Shown here in pieces: positions 7,906 to 19,600 of a DNA stretch of 42,199 nt (position 1 is its first letter; each line of letters starts with the position of its first letter). Position numbers and translations under genes: made by a program. The notes under the pieces were generated by a model, which was not told where the DNA came from, searched no databases, and saw only the letters and a program-made list of their open reading frames with translations. The stretch is from contig MNYZ01000024.1 of assembly GCA_001873365.1 (NCBI GenBank), forward strand, positions 1-42,199, written 5' to 3'. The stretch is from Oscillatoriales cyanobacterium CG2_30_40_61. Lineage in GTDB: Bacteria > Cyanobacteriota > Cyanobacteriia > Cyanobacteriales > Microcoleaceae.

Positions 7906-9867
7906 ATGACTCAAACTGCTATTCCCGTTGGAACAATTTTGCAAAACCGTTACCGCTTGATTAGCATTTTAGGTCAGGGGGGGTTTGGTCGTACCTATTT
8001 AGCTGAGGATCAGGGACGGTTTAACGAGCGCTGCGCTCTGAAAGAATTTATTCCTGTCCAAACCGGAACCTACGCCCTGGAAAAGTCTCAGGAACTATTC
8101 CGCCGGGAAGCGCAAATTCTCTACCAAATTCGTCATGCTCAAATCCCCCAATTTGGAGCGGTCTTTGAAGAAAACCAACGGTTATTTTTAGTTCAAGATT
8201 ATGTAGAGGGAAAAACTTACCACGCCCTATTAATGGAGCGAAAAAATACCACGGCGGGTTTACCTAAAACCTTTACAGAGTCAGAAATTGTTTTATTTCT
8301 CAGGCAAATGTTGCCGGTTTTAGCTCATATTCACAATTTAGGAATTATTCATCGAGATATTTCTCCAGATAATATTATTTTACGTCATCAAGATCAACTC
8401 CCAATCTTAATTGATTTTGGCGTGGTGATTGAATTAGCTACCCGGATTAATACCCCTGATTTAACCTTACCTCCGGCGACTCGGGTGGGAAAATTAGGTT
8501 ATGCTCCCTTTGAACAAATTCAAACCGGACAGGCATTTCCGAGTAGTGATTTATATGCTTTAGCGGTGACGGCAATTGTTTTATTAACGGGTCAGGAACC
8601 TCAATATTTATTAGATCAAACGACATTATCTTGGAATTGGCAACCCTATACTAATGTCAGTTCTAATTTCGCTCAAATTATCGATAAAATGTTAAGTCGG
8701 CAACCGAGCGATCGCTATCAATCAGCCCCAGAAGTTGAACAAGCCCTACAAACCCTAAATCAGCCGTTAAATTTTCCCCCAACCCAACCCCATCAACCCC
8801 GTCCGACATCCACTCCCCAACCTCCGAACCCTGATTTTTCCCAACTCCCCACCCTGGCGGTGGGACGGCCGTTAGTAACTCCACAGGTACAACAGCAGGC
8901 TCAGAATAATAATAGACCTGTGGTTGCCAACTCTCCCCAAACACCTGACCCGGATTTTTTGGGATCTCAACCCATCTGGGAAAAACCCGCAACACTGATA
9001 GTGGTGGGTTTTCTGGTAGCTTGTTTAGCCGCTTGGGGTTCCTTGACTTTGGTAAAAGGATTACTCAAAGCCAAGGATCATTCCCCCGATGATCAGCCTT
9101 CACAGGTGAATCCCCCGATCGCCAGTCCCTCCCTTCCCTTACCAGGAATACCATTACCGAATTTGACACCGCCGCCGAGTTTACATCCGGTGCTTCCGAC
9201 AACCACACCAGGGGGGCCAACAGCCTCCACAGAACGCCTAAATTTGGCCGTTGGGGATGCCAAGGTGGTTGAGGGAAATCTCCAAGCCAGTGAAGCGATT
9301 AATTATGTGGTTTCGGCTGAAGCGGGACAACAGTTTTATGCGTCTGTCAGTGGGGAGGGAGTATTATTAACCTTGATTGGCCCGGATCAACAACCAATTA
9401 ATCAAGCCACATCGGTATCGTTATGGCAGGGAACTCTGCCGATAACCGGAGATTATACGGTGATTCTCAAGTCTATTCCTGGACTAGCGAAAACTGACTA
9501 TAAGTTAGAGTTAACCTTGATTAATTCCCTTCCCCCGATTATTCCCTCAGAACCCGAACCCGAACCCATTCCCTCTGCTGAACCTGAACCGATACCCCAA
9601 CCAACTTTTGCACCTGAACCGATACCCCAACCAACTTTTGCGCCTGAACCGATACCTCAACCCACCTTTGCACCCGCACCACAACCTACCCCCGAACCTA
9701 CTCCCGCACCTACCCCCGAACCTACTCCCGCACCTACCCCCGAACCAACTCCCGAACCAACTCCCGAACCGACCCCGGAACCGACCCCAATTCCCGCACC
9801 GTCACCAACCCCGGAACCCCCGGTGGAAAGAATCTTTGAACTGAATCTGAACCCAGATATAGAATGA
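7906..9867 (+). CDS. Membrane-anchored Ser/Thr protein kinase with Pro-rich C-terminal tail
   Basis: A 653-aa Hanks-type kinase. The catalytic domain (about 15-285) has the glycine loop LGQGGFG (22-28), ATP lysine in CALKEF (K46), catalytic HRDISPDN (149-156) and DFG (170-172), so it should be active. A Pro/Gln-rich juxtamembrane region leads to one membrane helix (about 361-386). Beyond it lie a beta-rich domain of about 90 residues (LAVGDAKVVEG through DYKLELTL) that resembles pre-peptidase C-terminal domains, and a tail of PEP/TPEPTPAP repeats ending in ERIFELNLNPDIE. This layout puts the kinase in the cytoplasm and the tail in the periplasm. ATG 7906 begins directly before the domain; GTG 7873 is an alternative. 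Substrates cannot be inferred from the neighbours. Confidence 0.93.
   Translation: MTQTAIPVGTILQNRYRLISILGQGGFGRTYLAEDQGRFNERCALKEFIPVQTGTYALEKSQELFRREAQILYQIRHAQIPQFGAVFEENQRLFLVQDYVEGKTYHALLMERKNTTAGLPKTFTESEIVLFLRQMLPVLAHIHNLGIIHRDISPDNIILRHQDQLPILIDFGVVIELATRINTPDLTLPPATRVGKLGYAPFEQIQTGQAFPSSDLYALAVTAIVLLTGQEPQYLLDQTTLSWNWQPYTNVSSNFAQIIDKMLSRQPSDRYQSAPEVEQALQTLNQPLNFPPTQPHQPRPTSTPQPPNPDFSQLPTLAVGRPLVTPQVQQQAQNNNRPVVANSPQTPDPDFLGSQPIWEKPATLIVVGFLVACLAAWGSLTLVKGLLKAKDHSPDDQPSQVNPPIASPSLPLPGIPLPNLTPPPSLHPVLPTTTPGGPTASTERLNLAVGDAKVVEGNLQASEAINYVVSAEAGQQFYASVSGEGVLLTLIGPDQQPINQATSVSLWQGTLPITGDYTVILKSIPGLAKTDYKLELTLINSLPPIIPSEPEPEPIPSAEPEPIPQPTFAPEPIPQPTFAPEPIPQPTFAPAPQPTPEPTPAPTPEPTPAPTPEPTPEPTPEPTPEPTPIPAPSPTPEPPVERIFELNLNPDIE
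9586..9806 (+). repeat. Coding tandem repeats in the kinase tail
   Basis: A 30-bp unit encoding EPIPQPTFAP is repeated about three times, followed by short Pro/Glu/Thr units encoding PTPEPTPA. Near-identical DNA units suggest recent slippage, so tail length is likely to vary between strains. Confidence 0.85.
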
Positions 9868-9972
9868 TGGTTTTCCGGGGTGATTTTTGGGTGTCAGGAG
9901 AACCCTAACTCAATGGCTGGCAACTTTTTCCGTTAGACTATTGAAGCATAGAAAATATTAAGCGCGGTGAGA

Positions 9973-10671
9973 ATGGTGAAACAAACTTTATTGATTGCTG
10001 GAACGGATACGAATGTGGGAAAAACAGTATTGACTACTGCGTTAATTTCCTATTGGCAAACCTATTATTTATCTCGAAGTTTAGGGGTTTTTAAACCGAT
10101 TCAAACTGGCCGGGGCGATCGAGAATTATATACTCAAATTTTTACTTTAAATCAGTCGATTGAAGAAATTAATCCTCTACATTTTGCAGCCCCACTTGCA
10201 CCGCCAATTGCAGCCGACTTAGAAGGAAGAATAGTCGATTTAAAGTTAGTTTGGTCGCAGTTATGTCAGTTACAAAAAAGTCGGGATTTTGTGTTAATAG
10301 AAGGCTTGGGCGGTTTGGGTTCTCCGGTGACTGATGAATTGATTGTTGCTGATTTAGCACGGGATTGGCATTTACCGACTATTTTAGTGGTTCCGGTTCG
10401 TTTAGGTGCGATCGCTCAGGCGGTGGCTAATGTTGCTTTGGCTCGACAGACAGGGGTATTATTAAAAGGATTAGTCTTAAATTGTGTCGAACCCTGTTCA
10501 GAACAGGATATTGAAAATTGGACTCCCGCCCATTTAATAGAATCTTTAACCCAAATCCCAGTTTTAGGAATTTTACCCCATCTTGATACACCAACCGATC
10601 GAGAAAAACTGACTCAAATTGCTGCGGATTTAGACTTAGAAACTATTTTTAATAAATCAAAAATAATCTAA
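9973..10671 (+). CDS. bioD: Dethiobiotin synthetase
   Basis: A 232-aa ATP-dependent enzyme that carboxylates 7,8-diaminopelargonate to dethiobiotin, the penultimate step of biotin synthesis. The N-terminal P-loop GTDTNVGKT (10-18) is exact for BioD, followed by GVFKPIQTG with the substrate-binding lysine, and LIEGLGGLGSPV, the family's E-G-A/L-G-G metal and substrate region. Length fits the family. The ATG at 9973 is preferred, with GGTGAG just upstream; a GTG at 9967 adds two residues. No other bio gene is nearby, as is common in cyanobacteria where biotin genes are dispersed. Confidence 0.95.
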   Translation: MVKQTLLIAGTDTNVGKTVLTTALISYWQTYYLSRSLGVFKPIQTGRGDRELYTQIFTLNQSIEEINPLHFAAPLAPPIAADLEGRIVDLKLVWSQLCQLQKSRDFVLIEGLGGLGSPVTDELIVADLARDWHLPTILVVPVRLGAIAQAVANVALARQTGVLLKGLVLNCVEPCSEQDIENWTPAHLIESLTQIPVLGILPHLDTPTDREKLTQIAADLDLETIFNKSKII

Positions 10672-10685
10672 TTTTAAAATTCTCA

Positions 10686-10851
10686 ATAAATCTAGGGCGG
10701 GTTTAGGTAGATGATTTGTGTAGTTGAAAGATTAATTCCCAACCCGCCCCTACAGATATTAAAATAGGGAATAAATCTAGGGCGGGTTTAGGTAGATGAT
10801 TTGTGTAGTTGAAAGATTAATTCCCAACCCGCCCCTACAGATATTAAAATA
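10686..10851. repeat. 81-bp element, two identical copies (period 85)
   Basis: Copy 1 (10686-10766) and copy 2 (10771-10851) appear identical, separated by GGGA. Each unit carries an inverted repeat, AGGGCGGGTT near its start and AACCCGCCCCT near its end, so each could form a hairpin with a loop of about 35 nt. It follows bioD and precedes the amidohydrolase gene; a transcription-ending role is possible but there is no U-tract. Confidence 0.95.
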
Positions 10852-10904
10852 ATGTTATAATCAGTTTTAACCCTTAATAAATTTTTCAGATTTTCTGCAT
10901 ACCA

Positions 10905-12125
10905 ATGGTTTCTACAATTCCCTGCTTAAATTCAGTTAATCTCTCACAACTGCGACTAGATATCCGTAACTTACAGCCGCAGTTAATCGAATGGCGTCGC
11001 CATCTACATCAGTATCCCGAATTAGGATTTAAGGAAACCTTAACGGCGGAATTTGTAGCGGAAAAACTCAAAAAATGGGGAATTGAGCATGAAACCGGAA
11101 TTGCTAAAACCGGAATTGTGGCTATTATTGATAGTGGAAAACCCGGGCCAGTTTTAGGGATTCGGGCTGATTTAGACGCCTTACCAATTCAAGAGGAAAA
11201 TGATGTTTCTTATAAATCCCAACATCAGGGAATAATGCACGCCTGCGGCCATGATGGTCATACGGCGATTGCATTAGGAACTGCTTATTATTTAGCCCAT
11301 CATCGCCATAGTTTTCAAGGGTTAGTCAAAATTATTTTTCAACCCGCCGAAGAAGGGCCCGGCGGTGCTAAACCGATGATTGAAGCGGGGGTTTTAAAAA
11401 ACCCGAATGTGGATGCTTTAATTGGATTACACCTGTGGAATAATTTACCATTGGGAACTGTGGGAGTCCGTAGTGGGGCGTTAATGGCGGCGGTAGAAAA
11501 ATTTCAATGTACAATTTATGGAAAGGGGGGACATGGGGCGATTCCCCATCAAACTATTGATTCAATTGTGGTTGCTTCCCATATTGTTTTAGCTCTACAA
11601 ACTATTGTTTCTCGGAATGTTAATCCCTTAGATGCAGCCGTTGTCAGTGTGGGTTCCCTTCATGCTGGAAGCACCGATAATGCCATAGCGGATAGTGCCA
11701 AAATGTTAGGAACAGTGCGCTATTTTAATCCTGCTTATCAAGGGTTTTTCGGTAGTCGGATTGAACAAATTATTGCTGGAATTTGTCAAAGTCAGGGGGC
11801 AAGTTATGAACTTAATTATGCTTCTTTATATCCGACCGTATTTAATGATAAACGAATCACGGAGTTAGTACAAAGTGTGGCGGAAACTTTAGTTGAAACT
11901 CCCGCCGGAGTCGTGCTTGAATGTCAAACTATGGCGGCGGAAGATATTTCTTATTTTCTCCAAGCTGTTCCGGGTTGTTATTTCTTTTTGGGTTCGGCAA
12001 ATGCGGATAAAAATTTGGATTTTCCCCACCATCATCCCCGGTTTGATTTTGATGAAACTGTTTTAGCTATGGGGGTAGAAATGTTTGCACGCTGTGTGGA
12101 AAAATTCTGTATTTCAAAACTTTGA
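10905..12125 (+). CDS. M20 family metal-dependent amidohydrolase (N-acyl-amino acid amidohydrolase type)
   Basis: A 406-aa cytosolic M20D-type hydrolase of the hippurate hydrolase/aminoacylase/IAA-amide hydrolase group, which cleaves N-acyl amino acids. Metal-site motifs are clear: GIRADLDALPI (85-95), HACGHDGHT with Cys114 and His116 (112-120), and QPAEEGPGGA with the catalytic and ligand glutamates (147-155). GKGGHGAIPH is the start of the dimerisation domain and PHHHPRFDFDE carries the C-terminal histidine ligand. Length is typical. It has no operon partner on the same strand. The precise acyl substrate cannot be told from sequence. Confidence 0.93.
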   Translation: MVSTIPCLNSVNLSQLRLDIRNLQPQLIEWRRHLHQYPELGFKETLTAEFVAEKLKKWGIEHETGIAKTGIVAIIDSGKPGPVLGIRADLDALPIQEENDVSYKSQHQGIMHACGHDGHTAIALGTAYYLAHHRHSFQGLVKIIFQPAEEGPGGAKPMIEAGVLKNPNVDALIGLHLWNNLPLGTVGVRSGALMAAVEKFQCTIYGKGGHGAIPHQTIDSIVVASHIVLALQTIVSRNVNPLDAAVVSVGSLHAGSTDNAIADSAKMLGTVRYFNPAYQGFFGSRIEQIIAGICQSQGASYELNYASLYPTVFNDKRITELVQSVAETLVETPAGVVLECQTMAAEDISYFLQAVPGCYFFLGSANADKNLDFPHHHPRFDFDETVLAMGVEMFARCVEKFCISKL

Positions 12126-12138
12126 TAACTGATGACTG

Positions 12139-12166
12139 GTACAGACGCGCCATGGCACGTCTCTAC
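12139..12166. repeat. Imperfect palindrome, ACGTCTCTAC family
   Basis: A 28-bp imperfect palindrome just after the amidohydrolase stop, ending GGCACGTCTCTAC; 14 of 16 positions pair around a CATG centre. Related sequences occur at 6674-6697 and 37961-38000, so this is a dispersed intergenic repeat that may also end transcription. Confidence 0.7.
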
Positions 12167-12182
12167 GGATGACTGATTATTT

Positions 12183-12698
12183 TTATTTGCAAAACTCAAA
12201 TTTAGCAAGATCTTTAGGTAAGGATGCAGCATAGGGAACCTGAACTCCTTTCGGTGCTAAAATACCAATTCCATAAACACATCCGTCCTTTTTGCTACAA
12301 CTAGCCATATTCAGATTGAGCTCATAAATATTAGCAGCCGGAGGTTTAAATGGCATCACAGATAATGTATCTTTTTCCGATTGTAAAACCTTCCCATCCA
12401 GGGTTTTAATACTTAAATTTACATCGCTACAATTTTCGTCACAATAGCCCACAAATAAATATTCTATCGCTGGGTCAAGTCTAATAGTTAAAGGAGCATT
12501 TGCCTTCGCCGGCCCCTTACGGACAATCGGCCAAAATGCCAACTCAAAACCGTCTCTCCCCGCATCTTTAACTACTTCTTGGAGTTTACAAACAACTGTT
12601 TTCTCCTCTGCGGTGAGTTCCCTAGCAACCGCAGTCCCCAGGAACACGGTGCCCAACAGAAGCGCAAATCCAGGCCCGATTAAATGTTTGCTGTTCAT
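12183..12698 (-). CDS. Small exported protein of unknown function
   Basis: A 171-aa protein with a clear signal peptide: N-terminal lysine, hydrophobic stretch FALLLGTVFLGTAVA and probable cleavage before RELTAEE. The mature part has several cysteines (in VVCKLQ, GYCDENCSD, MASCSKKDGCVYG and the final EFCK), which suggests disulfides in the periplasm. I do not recognise a named domain. It is convergent with the amidohydrolase gene and transcribed in the same direction as pyrE, but 135 bp separate it from the pyrE stop, so co-transcription is uncertain. Confidence 0.75.
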   Translation of the reverse strand: MNSKHLIGPGFALLLGTVFLGTAVARELTAEEKTVVCKLQEVVKDAGRDGFELAFWPIVRKGPAKANAPLTIRLDPAIEYLFVGYCDENCSDVNLSIKTLDGKVLQSEKDTLSVMPFKPPAANIYELNLNMASCSKKDGCVYGIGILAPKGVQVPYAASLPKDLAKFEFCK

Positions 12699-12833
12699 CG
12701 ATAATTTTTGGGAAGGGATAGTACGTTGCGAAATTGAAAGTATTCAGGAGAATATCACATTTTGGCAAAATTGTTACTATAGTGCTACGCATTACAGTTA
12801 GGACACTTTTGAGTTCTGAAACCCTTTCACTGC

Positions 12834-13478
12834 TTACTGTTCCGGTGTTCCCTGTTCCCTGTTCCCTAGGGCTATAGCATTATGGGCTTTTAAGTCATCT
12901 ATCGTAAATAGACTTTGAAATTCTAAGCCTTCGTGCTGATAAAGTTCGCCGCCGCCCTGTTGTCGGTCAACTAAAGCAATAATATGATGGGCTTGATATC
13001 CCGAATCCTGTAGGCGTTTGACCGCTTTCATCGCCGACTGTCCCGTAGTCACCACATCTTCTAAAACCACCACCTGGGAGCCCGGGGGTAAAGTTGGCCC
13101 CTCAATATAGGCCTGGGTTCCATGTCCTTTGGCTTCCTTACGAACAATTAAGCCAAAAACTGGCCGATTTTCATAGGCGGAAACCACGCTCACCGCCGAT
13201 ACCATCGGGTCAGCACCGAGAGTTAATCCGGCCACCGCTTGGGTATCTTCGGGTAACATGGCTAATAATAAACGGCCGATAGCTAAGGCGCCATGGGGGT
13301 GCAAAGTGACTTGTTTCCCATTAATATAGTAGGAACTCTGTTGACCCGAAGAAAGTACAAAATCCCCTTCTTTATAGGCAAGTTGACAGAATAAATCTAG
13401 TAACCAATGCCGCAAAGTTGTTAAATCCGTTGTGGCGATGGACTGATTCAGAATTACCGGATGTTGATGTTGATCCAT
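12834..13478 (-). CDS. pyrE: Orotate phosphoribosyltransferase
   Basis: A 214-aa enzyme that joins orotate to PRPP to make OMP in de novo pyrimidine synthesis. The PRPP-binding motif VVVLEDVVTTGQSAMKAV is exact for the family, with SSYYINGKQVTLHP, AGLTLGADPMV and the flexible-loop RKEAKGHGTQ also seen. The ATG at 13478 is preferred over a TTG four codons earlier. The last residues (NREQGTPEQ) are encoded by GTTCCCT heptamer repeats, so the C terminus has been rewritten by repeat expansion. The gene is divergent from the giant exoprotein gene. Confidence 0.95.
   Translation of the reverse strand: MDQHQHPVILNQSIATTDLTTLRHWLLDLFCQLAYKEGDFVLSSGQQSSYYINGKQVTLHPHGALAIGRLLLAMLPEDTQAVAGLTLGADPMVSAVSVVSAYENRPVFGLIVRKEAKGHGTQAYIEGPTLPPGSQVVVLEDVVTTGQSAMKAVKRLQDSGYQAHHIIALVDRQQGGGELYQHEGLEFQSLFTIDDLKAHNAIALGNREQGTPEQ
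12847..12867. repeat. Heptamer tandem repeat GTTCCCT inside pyrE 3' end
   Basis: Three exact copies of GTTCCCT with degenerate copies on the stop-codon side. They encode the C-terminal residues of PyrE in the minus strand, an intergenic-type short tandem repeat that extends into coding sequence. Confidence 0.85.
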
Positions 13479-13631
13479 TGATGATGACAAGGGTTTGAGT
13501 GCACTTTATTAGTTTACTATAAAAGTTGATAAATTTTATAAAGATTTATAATTTATTATCAAGATTAAGAGTTGCCATTTAGGAAAAATTGGCATAGGAT
13601 AGAGGCAAGTTTCTCTGGATTGGGTGAAAAT

Positions 13632-16600
13632 ATGAATCGGAAACAAACAAGCCTCCCCAAGTTCCCATCTTTTGCACAAATTCCGGTTCTGTTCACTTCC
13701 GGGGTTATGGTTCCATCGGTACTGTTTGTTTGCCTATTTCCCACTTCAATTAGGGCACAAACTATTATTCCGGCAAGGGATGGAACCGGAACCCAGGTCA
13801 CGCCCCAGGGAAATCAGTTTAATATTAATGGTGGCAGTTTATCAGGAAATGGGGCGAATTTATTCCATAGTTTTGAAAAATTAGGACTCTCTCAGGGTCA
13901 AATTATTAACTTTATTTCTAATCCGAATATTCAGAATATCTTAGGACGAGTCACCGGGGGAGAAGCATCTTTTATTAATGGGTTAATTCAAGTTACGGGG
14001 GGAAATTCTAACCTATTTTTAATCAATCCGGCGGGAATTATTTTTGGAGAAAGTGCCAGTTTAAATATTCCAGCTTCCTTTACCGCAACTACCGCCAATA
14101 GTATAGGATTTGGGAATCAAAATTGGTTCCAAGCTATCGGGGAAAATCCATGGCAAACCTTAGTCGGAACTCCTAGGGATTTTGTGTTTAATTCCGAAAA
14201 TCCTGGGAGTTTAGTTAATTTAGGAAATCTCACGGTTTCCCCTGGGCAGAATATAACCTTATTAGCAGGAACAGTTTTAAATACTGGAACAATTTCAGCC
14301 CCCGCCGGAAATATTACCATTGCATCGGTAACGGGGGAAAATTTAGTTAGACTTTCCCAAAAAGGACACCTATTAAATTTAGAATTAACCTCAGATATTC
14401 CTGAAAATAATTCTACCTTTACCGCCCTATCCTTACCGGAATTACTCACCGGAGGAAATTCAGTTAGTGCGAGTCAAGTTAAGGTTAATGAACAGGGACA
14501 GGTTGTTTTAACTGCTTCGGGAATTACCGTTCCCACCACACCGGGAACTACAATTTTATCAGGAACAATTGATGTGAGTTCCCCGACCCAACTGGGGGGA
14601 AACTTAGCGTTAACTGGAGAAAGAATCGGCTTAATTAATAGTACCTTAAACGCCTCGGGATTAATCGGAGGAGGAACGGTTTTAATCGGGGGAAACTATA
14701 AAGGATTAGGGGATTTTCCCAACGCTCAAAAAACTTTTATTAGTTCCGATTCTTTTATTAATGCTAATGCTTTAGACACCGGAAATGGCGGAACAGTTAT
14801 TATTTGGTCTGAAGATTTAACTCAAGTTTATGGTTCAATTCAAGTGCGGGGGGGAGTACAAAGTGGAAATGGGGGATTTGTTGAAACCAGTAGTCGCGGT
14901 ATTTTAGATATTAACACCGCCCCCGATATTTCCGCCCCCACCGGGTTAGGAGGAACCTGGTTAATTGACCCGAATAATATTGATATTGTTGATGATACGG
15001 AAGGAAATACAAATATAAATGAAGATTTTTTAGATTCGGATGAATTTCTATTTAATACCAGCGATGATAATGCTAGATTAAGTGTTTTTGTCTTAAAGTC
15101 GGCGCTGAGTGAAGGGAATGTTGTTGTAGAAACTGGAGATGTGGGAAACAATTCCCAAGATGGGAATATTACCTTTCAAACCTCCTTTGATTTTAATGGA
15201 ATTGGTGGAGAAAAAAATTTAACCTTAAATGCGGCAGGTAATATTATTCTGGATGGACACAATATTAGCGATAGTATCCCAAATGATAGTGATAAATTAA
15301 ACCTGAATTTTAAGGCGGATTTTGACAATAATAATAATGGTGCTGTTTATATTAATAACGCTACTATTAATACTAATACGGGAGATTTTACCGCAACGGG
15401 TCGAGGTAATGCTCTTTTCCATACTGGGGTTTTCATTAATAATAGTCAAATTAATACTTTAGGGGGAAATATTACCCTAGATGGAATTGGGGTTGATAAT
15501 CAACCTTTTAATCATGGAATTCTGCTAACTAATAGTAGCTTAAATTCGGGGAATGGTAATATTAATTTAACCGGAACCAGTGGCACAGAAACCGATACAA
15601 ATGTAGGGGTTTGGTTAAACCAATCTACAATTAACTCAGCCGCAGGAACAATTAATATTATTGGTAATAGCCAAGGACTTGAAACCAATAATATCGGGAT
15701 TTTAATTAATAATAATTCTACCTTACAAAGCACAACAGGAAATATTAACTTAACCGGAAATAGCCAAAATGGATTCAATAGTTTTGGGGTGAATTTGAAC
15801 CAAGGCAATATTTTAACCGTTGATGGTGTTATTCAAATCGCCGGAACTCCTGCCGGAACAGATGGTAGTGTGGGAGTTTATATTAGTGAGAGTAATATTA
15901 CTTCTACGGGGACAGGAATTATTGATATAAATGGAAATAATAACGCTACTGGGAATAATAATGATGGTATTTCTATCTTGAATAACGCCCTAATTTCCAC
16001 CACCGGAAGCGGAACAATTAATCTATCGGGGGTCAGTGGTGAGGGTGACATTAGCGAGGGAATTTTTATTGCTAATGGACAGGTACAAACCAACAATGGC
16101 AATATTTTAATTAATGGTTTGGGACGGGGTTTAACCTCAAGTCCGGGGATTTTGATTGGGGATGGAGGGGAAATTCTTTCTACTGGAACTGGCGATATTA
16201 GTTTAGATGGACTTAGTAGTGCTACCGGAAATAGTAGTCATGGAATTGACCTGTTTGGAGGGGGAAATATTAGGGCGACAGCAACTGGAAATATTACTTT
16301 AGTTGGTAGTAGTAGTCAGACTCCCGATAGTCATGGGATTTTTATTTTAGATAACCCTATTATTGAGGTTTTTAATGGAAATTTAAGTTTAACCGGAGTT
16401 AGTACATCTTCTTTGGGTGGACAGGGTATTCTATTGGGAAATAGTTTAATTCAATCATCAGGAACCGGGACAATTAATTTTAACGGAACCGGAAATGGTA
16501 CAGGAATAGAAAGTAATGGGATTCTTTTAATTAATACCGCCCAAATTAATAGTTTAGGTAGTGGAGATATTAATATTCAAGGTCAAGGGTCGGCGGTTGC

Positions 16601-19600
16601 TAATAGTCGGGCGGTGGGAATATTTGGAGGGAGTCAAATTCAAACTAATACGGGGTCAATTTTAATCAATGGTGTGAATAATGGCGAGAATACAAATAGT
16701 GTAATTATTGGAGAAAATACCCCCATTACTACCACGGGTTCAGGAAGTATTACCATATCAGGAAATCGAGATTTATTAATTAATTCCTTAACTAATGCCG
16801 GGGGTGAAATTAATCTCCAAAGTAGCGAAGGAAATATTAATAGTAGTTTTGGAACCCTTGATAGTAGTTCGAGTGATGGGAGTGGGGGAAATATTGCTAT
16901 TGATGCGGCGGGTAATATTAGGGTTGGGGGAATTAATGCTAGTGGGAATACTCAAGGAGGAAGTGTGAGTTTAACTTCTACTAATAATATAGTTACGGTA
17001 ACTGATAATATTAATACTTCCGCTACCACGGGTCAGGGAAATAATATTACGGTTTCTGCACCCCTACAAATTGCCCAACCTACAATTACTTTTAATACTA
17101 TTGGAAGTACGGGTAGAGGGGATATTATTTTTAATAATACTATTAATGGAATTAACCCCGGAAGTAATACATTAATTCTGCAAGGGGGCAATATCAATTT
17201 TAATGATAGTGTAGGTAATACTATTCCCCTAAATGGTTTAACAATTACGGGAGATAATATTAATAGTATCGCACCGATGAATTTAGCTAACTCTGGACTG
17301 ACTATTAATGCGAGTGGGGAGGTAAATTTGGCTAATGTTTTAACTACCGATAACGGCATTATTAATATTTTAGCTACGGGAAATATTATCACTCAAGATA
17401 TGACCACCGCCGGGGGAAATATTACCTTAGAAAGTAGTAATAATATTGATACCACCGCCGGAATTTTAGATAGCAGTGCTTCTGATAATAATGGTGGTAA
17501 CCAAACCCTCAACGCATCGGGAACTATTACCCTGGGAGATATTAATACCAGTACCGCCTCTAATTCTGCTAATAGTCAAGCCGGAACTCTGGATATTTCT
17601 TCGGAAAATAATACGATTAATTTAACCGGAAATATTAATACTTCTGCCACCCAAGGTCAAGGAAGTGATGTTAATTTTAATGCTAATGTTATTCTACCTG
17701 AACCTAACGTTATAATCACAACCCGAGGCAATAATAGCGGCGGAAATGTTACTTTTAATGGAACCCTGAATGGTGGTATTGAAAGTAATGCTGGGAGTAA
17801 TAGTTTAACCCTGGAAACCGGGACGGGAGATGCAACATTTAATCAAGCCATCGGGGATATTTTGCCGCTACAAACCTTAACCATTAATAGCGGAAATGTG
17901 GTTACTCAATCTGCTGTTAATATTGAAAATGGGGGAATTAATATTAATGCAAATCAAGATGTTAATTTAGGTGATACCATAACCACCGATAATAATAGTT
18001 TGGTTAATGTGGTTGCAACTGGAGAAATTACAACGGCGGATATTATTAGTAATGGTTCGAGAATTTCCCTAGTGAGTAATACCGGAAATATTAATACGGT
18101 ATCGGGTATTCTTAATAGTAGTTCTACCACCGAAGACGGGGGAGAAATTAACCTAAATGCGGCTCAAAATTTAACTATAGGTGCAGTAAATACCCGTACA
18201 GAATCTAATATAGGAACCAGTCAAGCGGGAACCCTAACCCTGGCTGGAAATACAATTAATTTAACTAATAATATTGATACTTCCGCTACTATTGGTTCAG
18301 GGAATAATATTACCTTTAATTCTCCGGTTATTTTAGATGCAGATACCGTTACCTTAACGACATCGGGAACCGCCGGAAGTGGGGATATTACCTTTAATAA
18401 TATCGTTGATAGTAATAGTTCAGGGACTGCTAATTTAACCATTCAAGCAGGGACAGGAACGGTTAATATTAATCAAAACATAGGAGAAATTAATCCCCTA
18501 AATACTTTAAATATAACCAGTGGAGATGTTAATAGTAATGGAGGAATTAATGTTACAGGAGAAGGAGTTAATATCAATAGTAGTGGAACAGTTAATTTAA
18601 CCCAACCTATCACCGCTACAAATACCGCCACAATTAATATTAATGCCGAAAATAATATCACCACCGCCAACCTAAGTACCCAAGGTCAACCTATTATATT
18701 AAACAGTAATACGGCAAATATTGATAGTAGTGCTGGAATTATTAATAGCAGTTCCACTAATAGTAATGGCGGTGATATTACGATGACAACTCCTGCTAAT
18801 ATTACCCTGGGAGAAATTAATACCACTACCCAAACCAACCAAGCGGGAATTTTAACGGTGACGGGAGAAAAAATTGGGTTAACCGGAAATATTAATACCT
18901 CTGGAAATAGCGGGACGGGTAGCAATTTAACTTTTAATAACCCCGTTGAATTAAATCAACCCGTTACCCTAAATACCTCGGGAACCGCAGGAAGCGGAAA
19001 TATTACCTTTAATAATACAATTAATAGTATTCCCTCTAATAATAGTTTAACTCTACAAGCGGGAAATGGTAATATTCAATTCAATAATTCGGTCAACTTG
19101 GGAGGGTTAGAAATTAATGCCCAAACCGTTAATAGTAATTCTCCTATTACCCTGGATACGGGAAATTTAAGGATTAATTCTAGTGATGCTGTTACCCTTC
19201 CCCAAGATATTATCACCACTAATGGTAGTGACGTTGAAATTAATGCCACTAATAATATTATCACCGGAAATATCACCACCAACGGTCAACCGATAACCAT
19301 GAATAGTTCCACCGGAAATGTTACGACAAACCCCGGTATTCTGAATACCAGTTCTCCAAATAATGGGGGAAATATTACTATTAGTACCCCCCAAACGCTC
19401 AATTTAGGTGGAGTTAATACCAGTGCAATTGCTGGTACAGCAGGAACCCTGAATTTAAACACCGGAAATAATCCAATTATTTTAAATAGTAATATTAATA
19501 CTTCGAGTAATAATGGGAGTGGAAGTCAACAACAATATAATAGTCCCCTACAACTAGCATCCCCTGATATTACCCTAACTTCATCGGGAACTAATAATAG

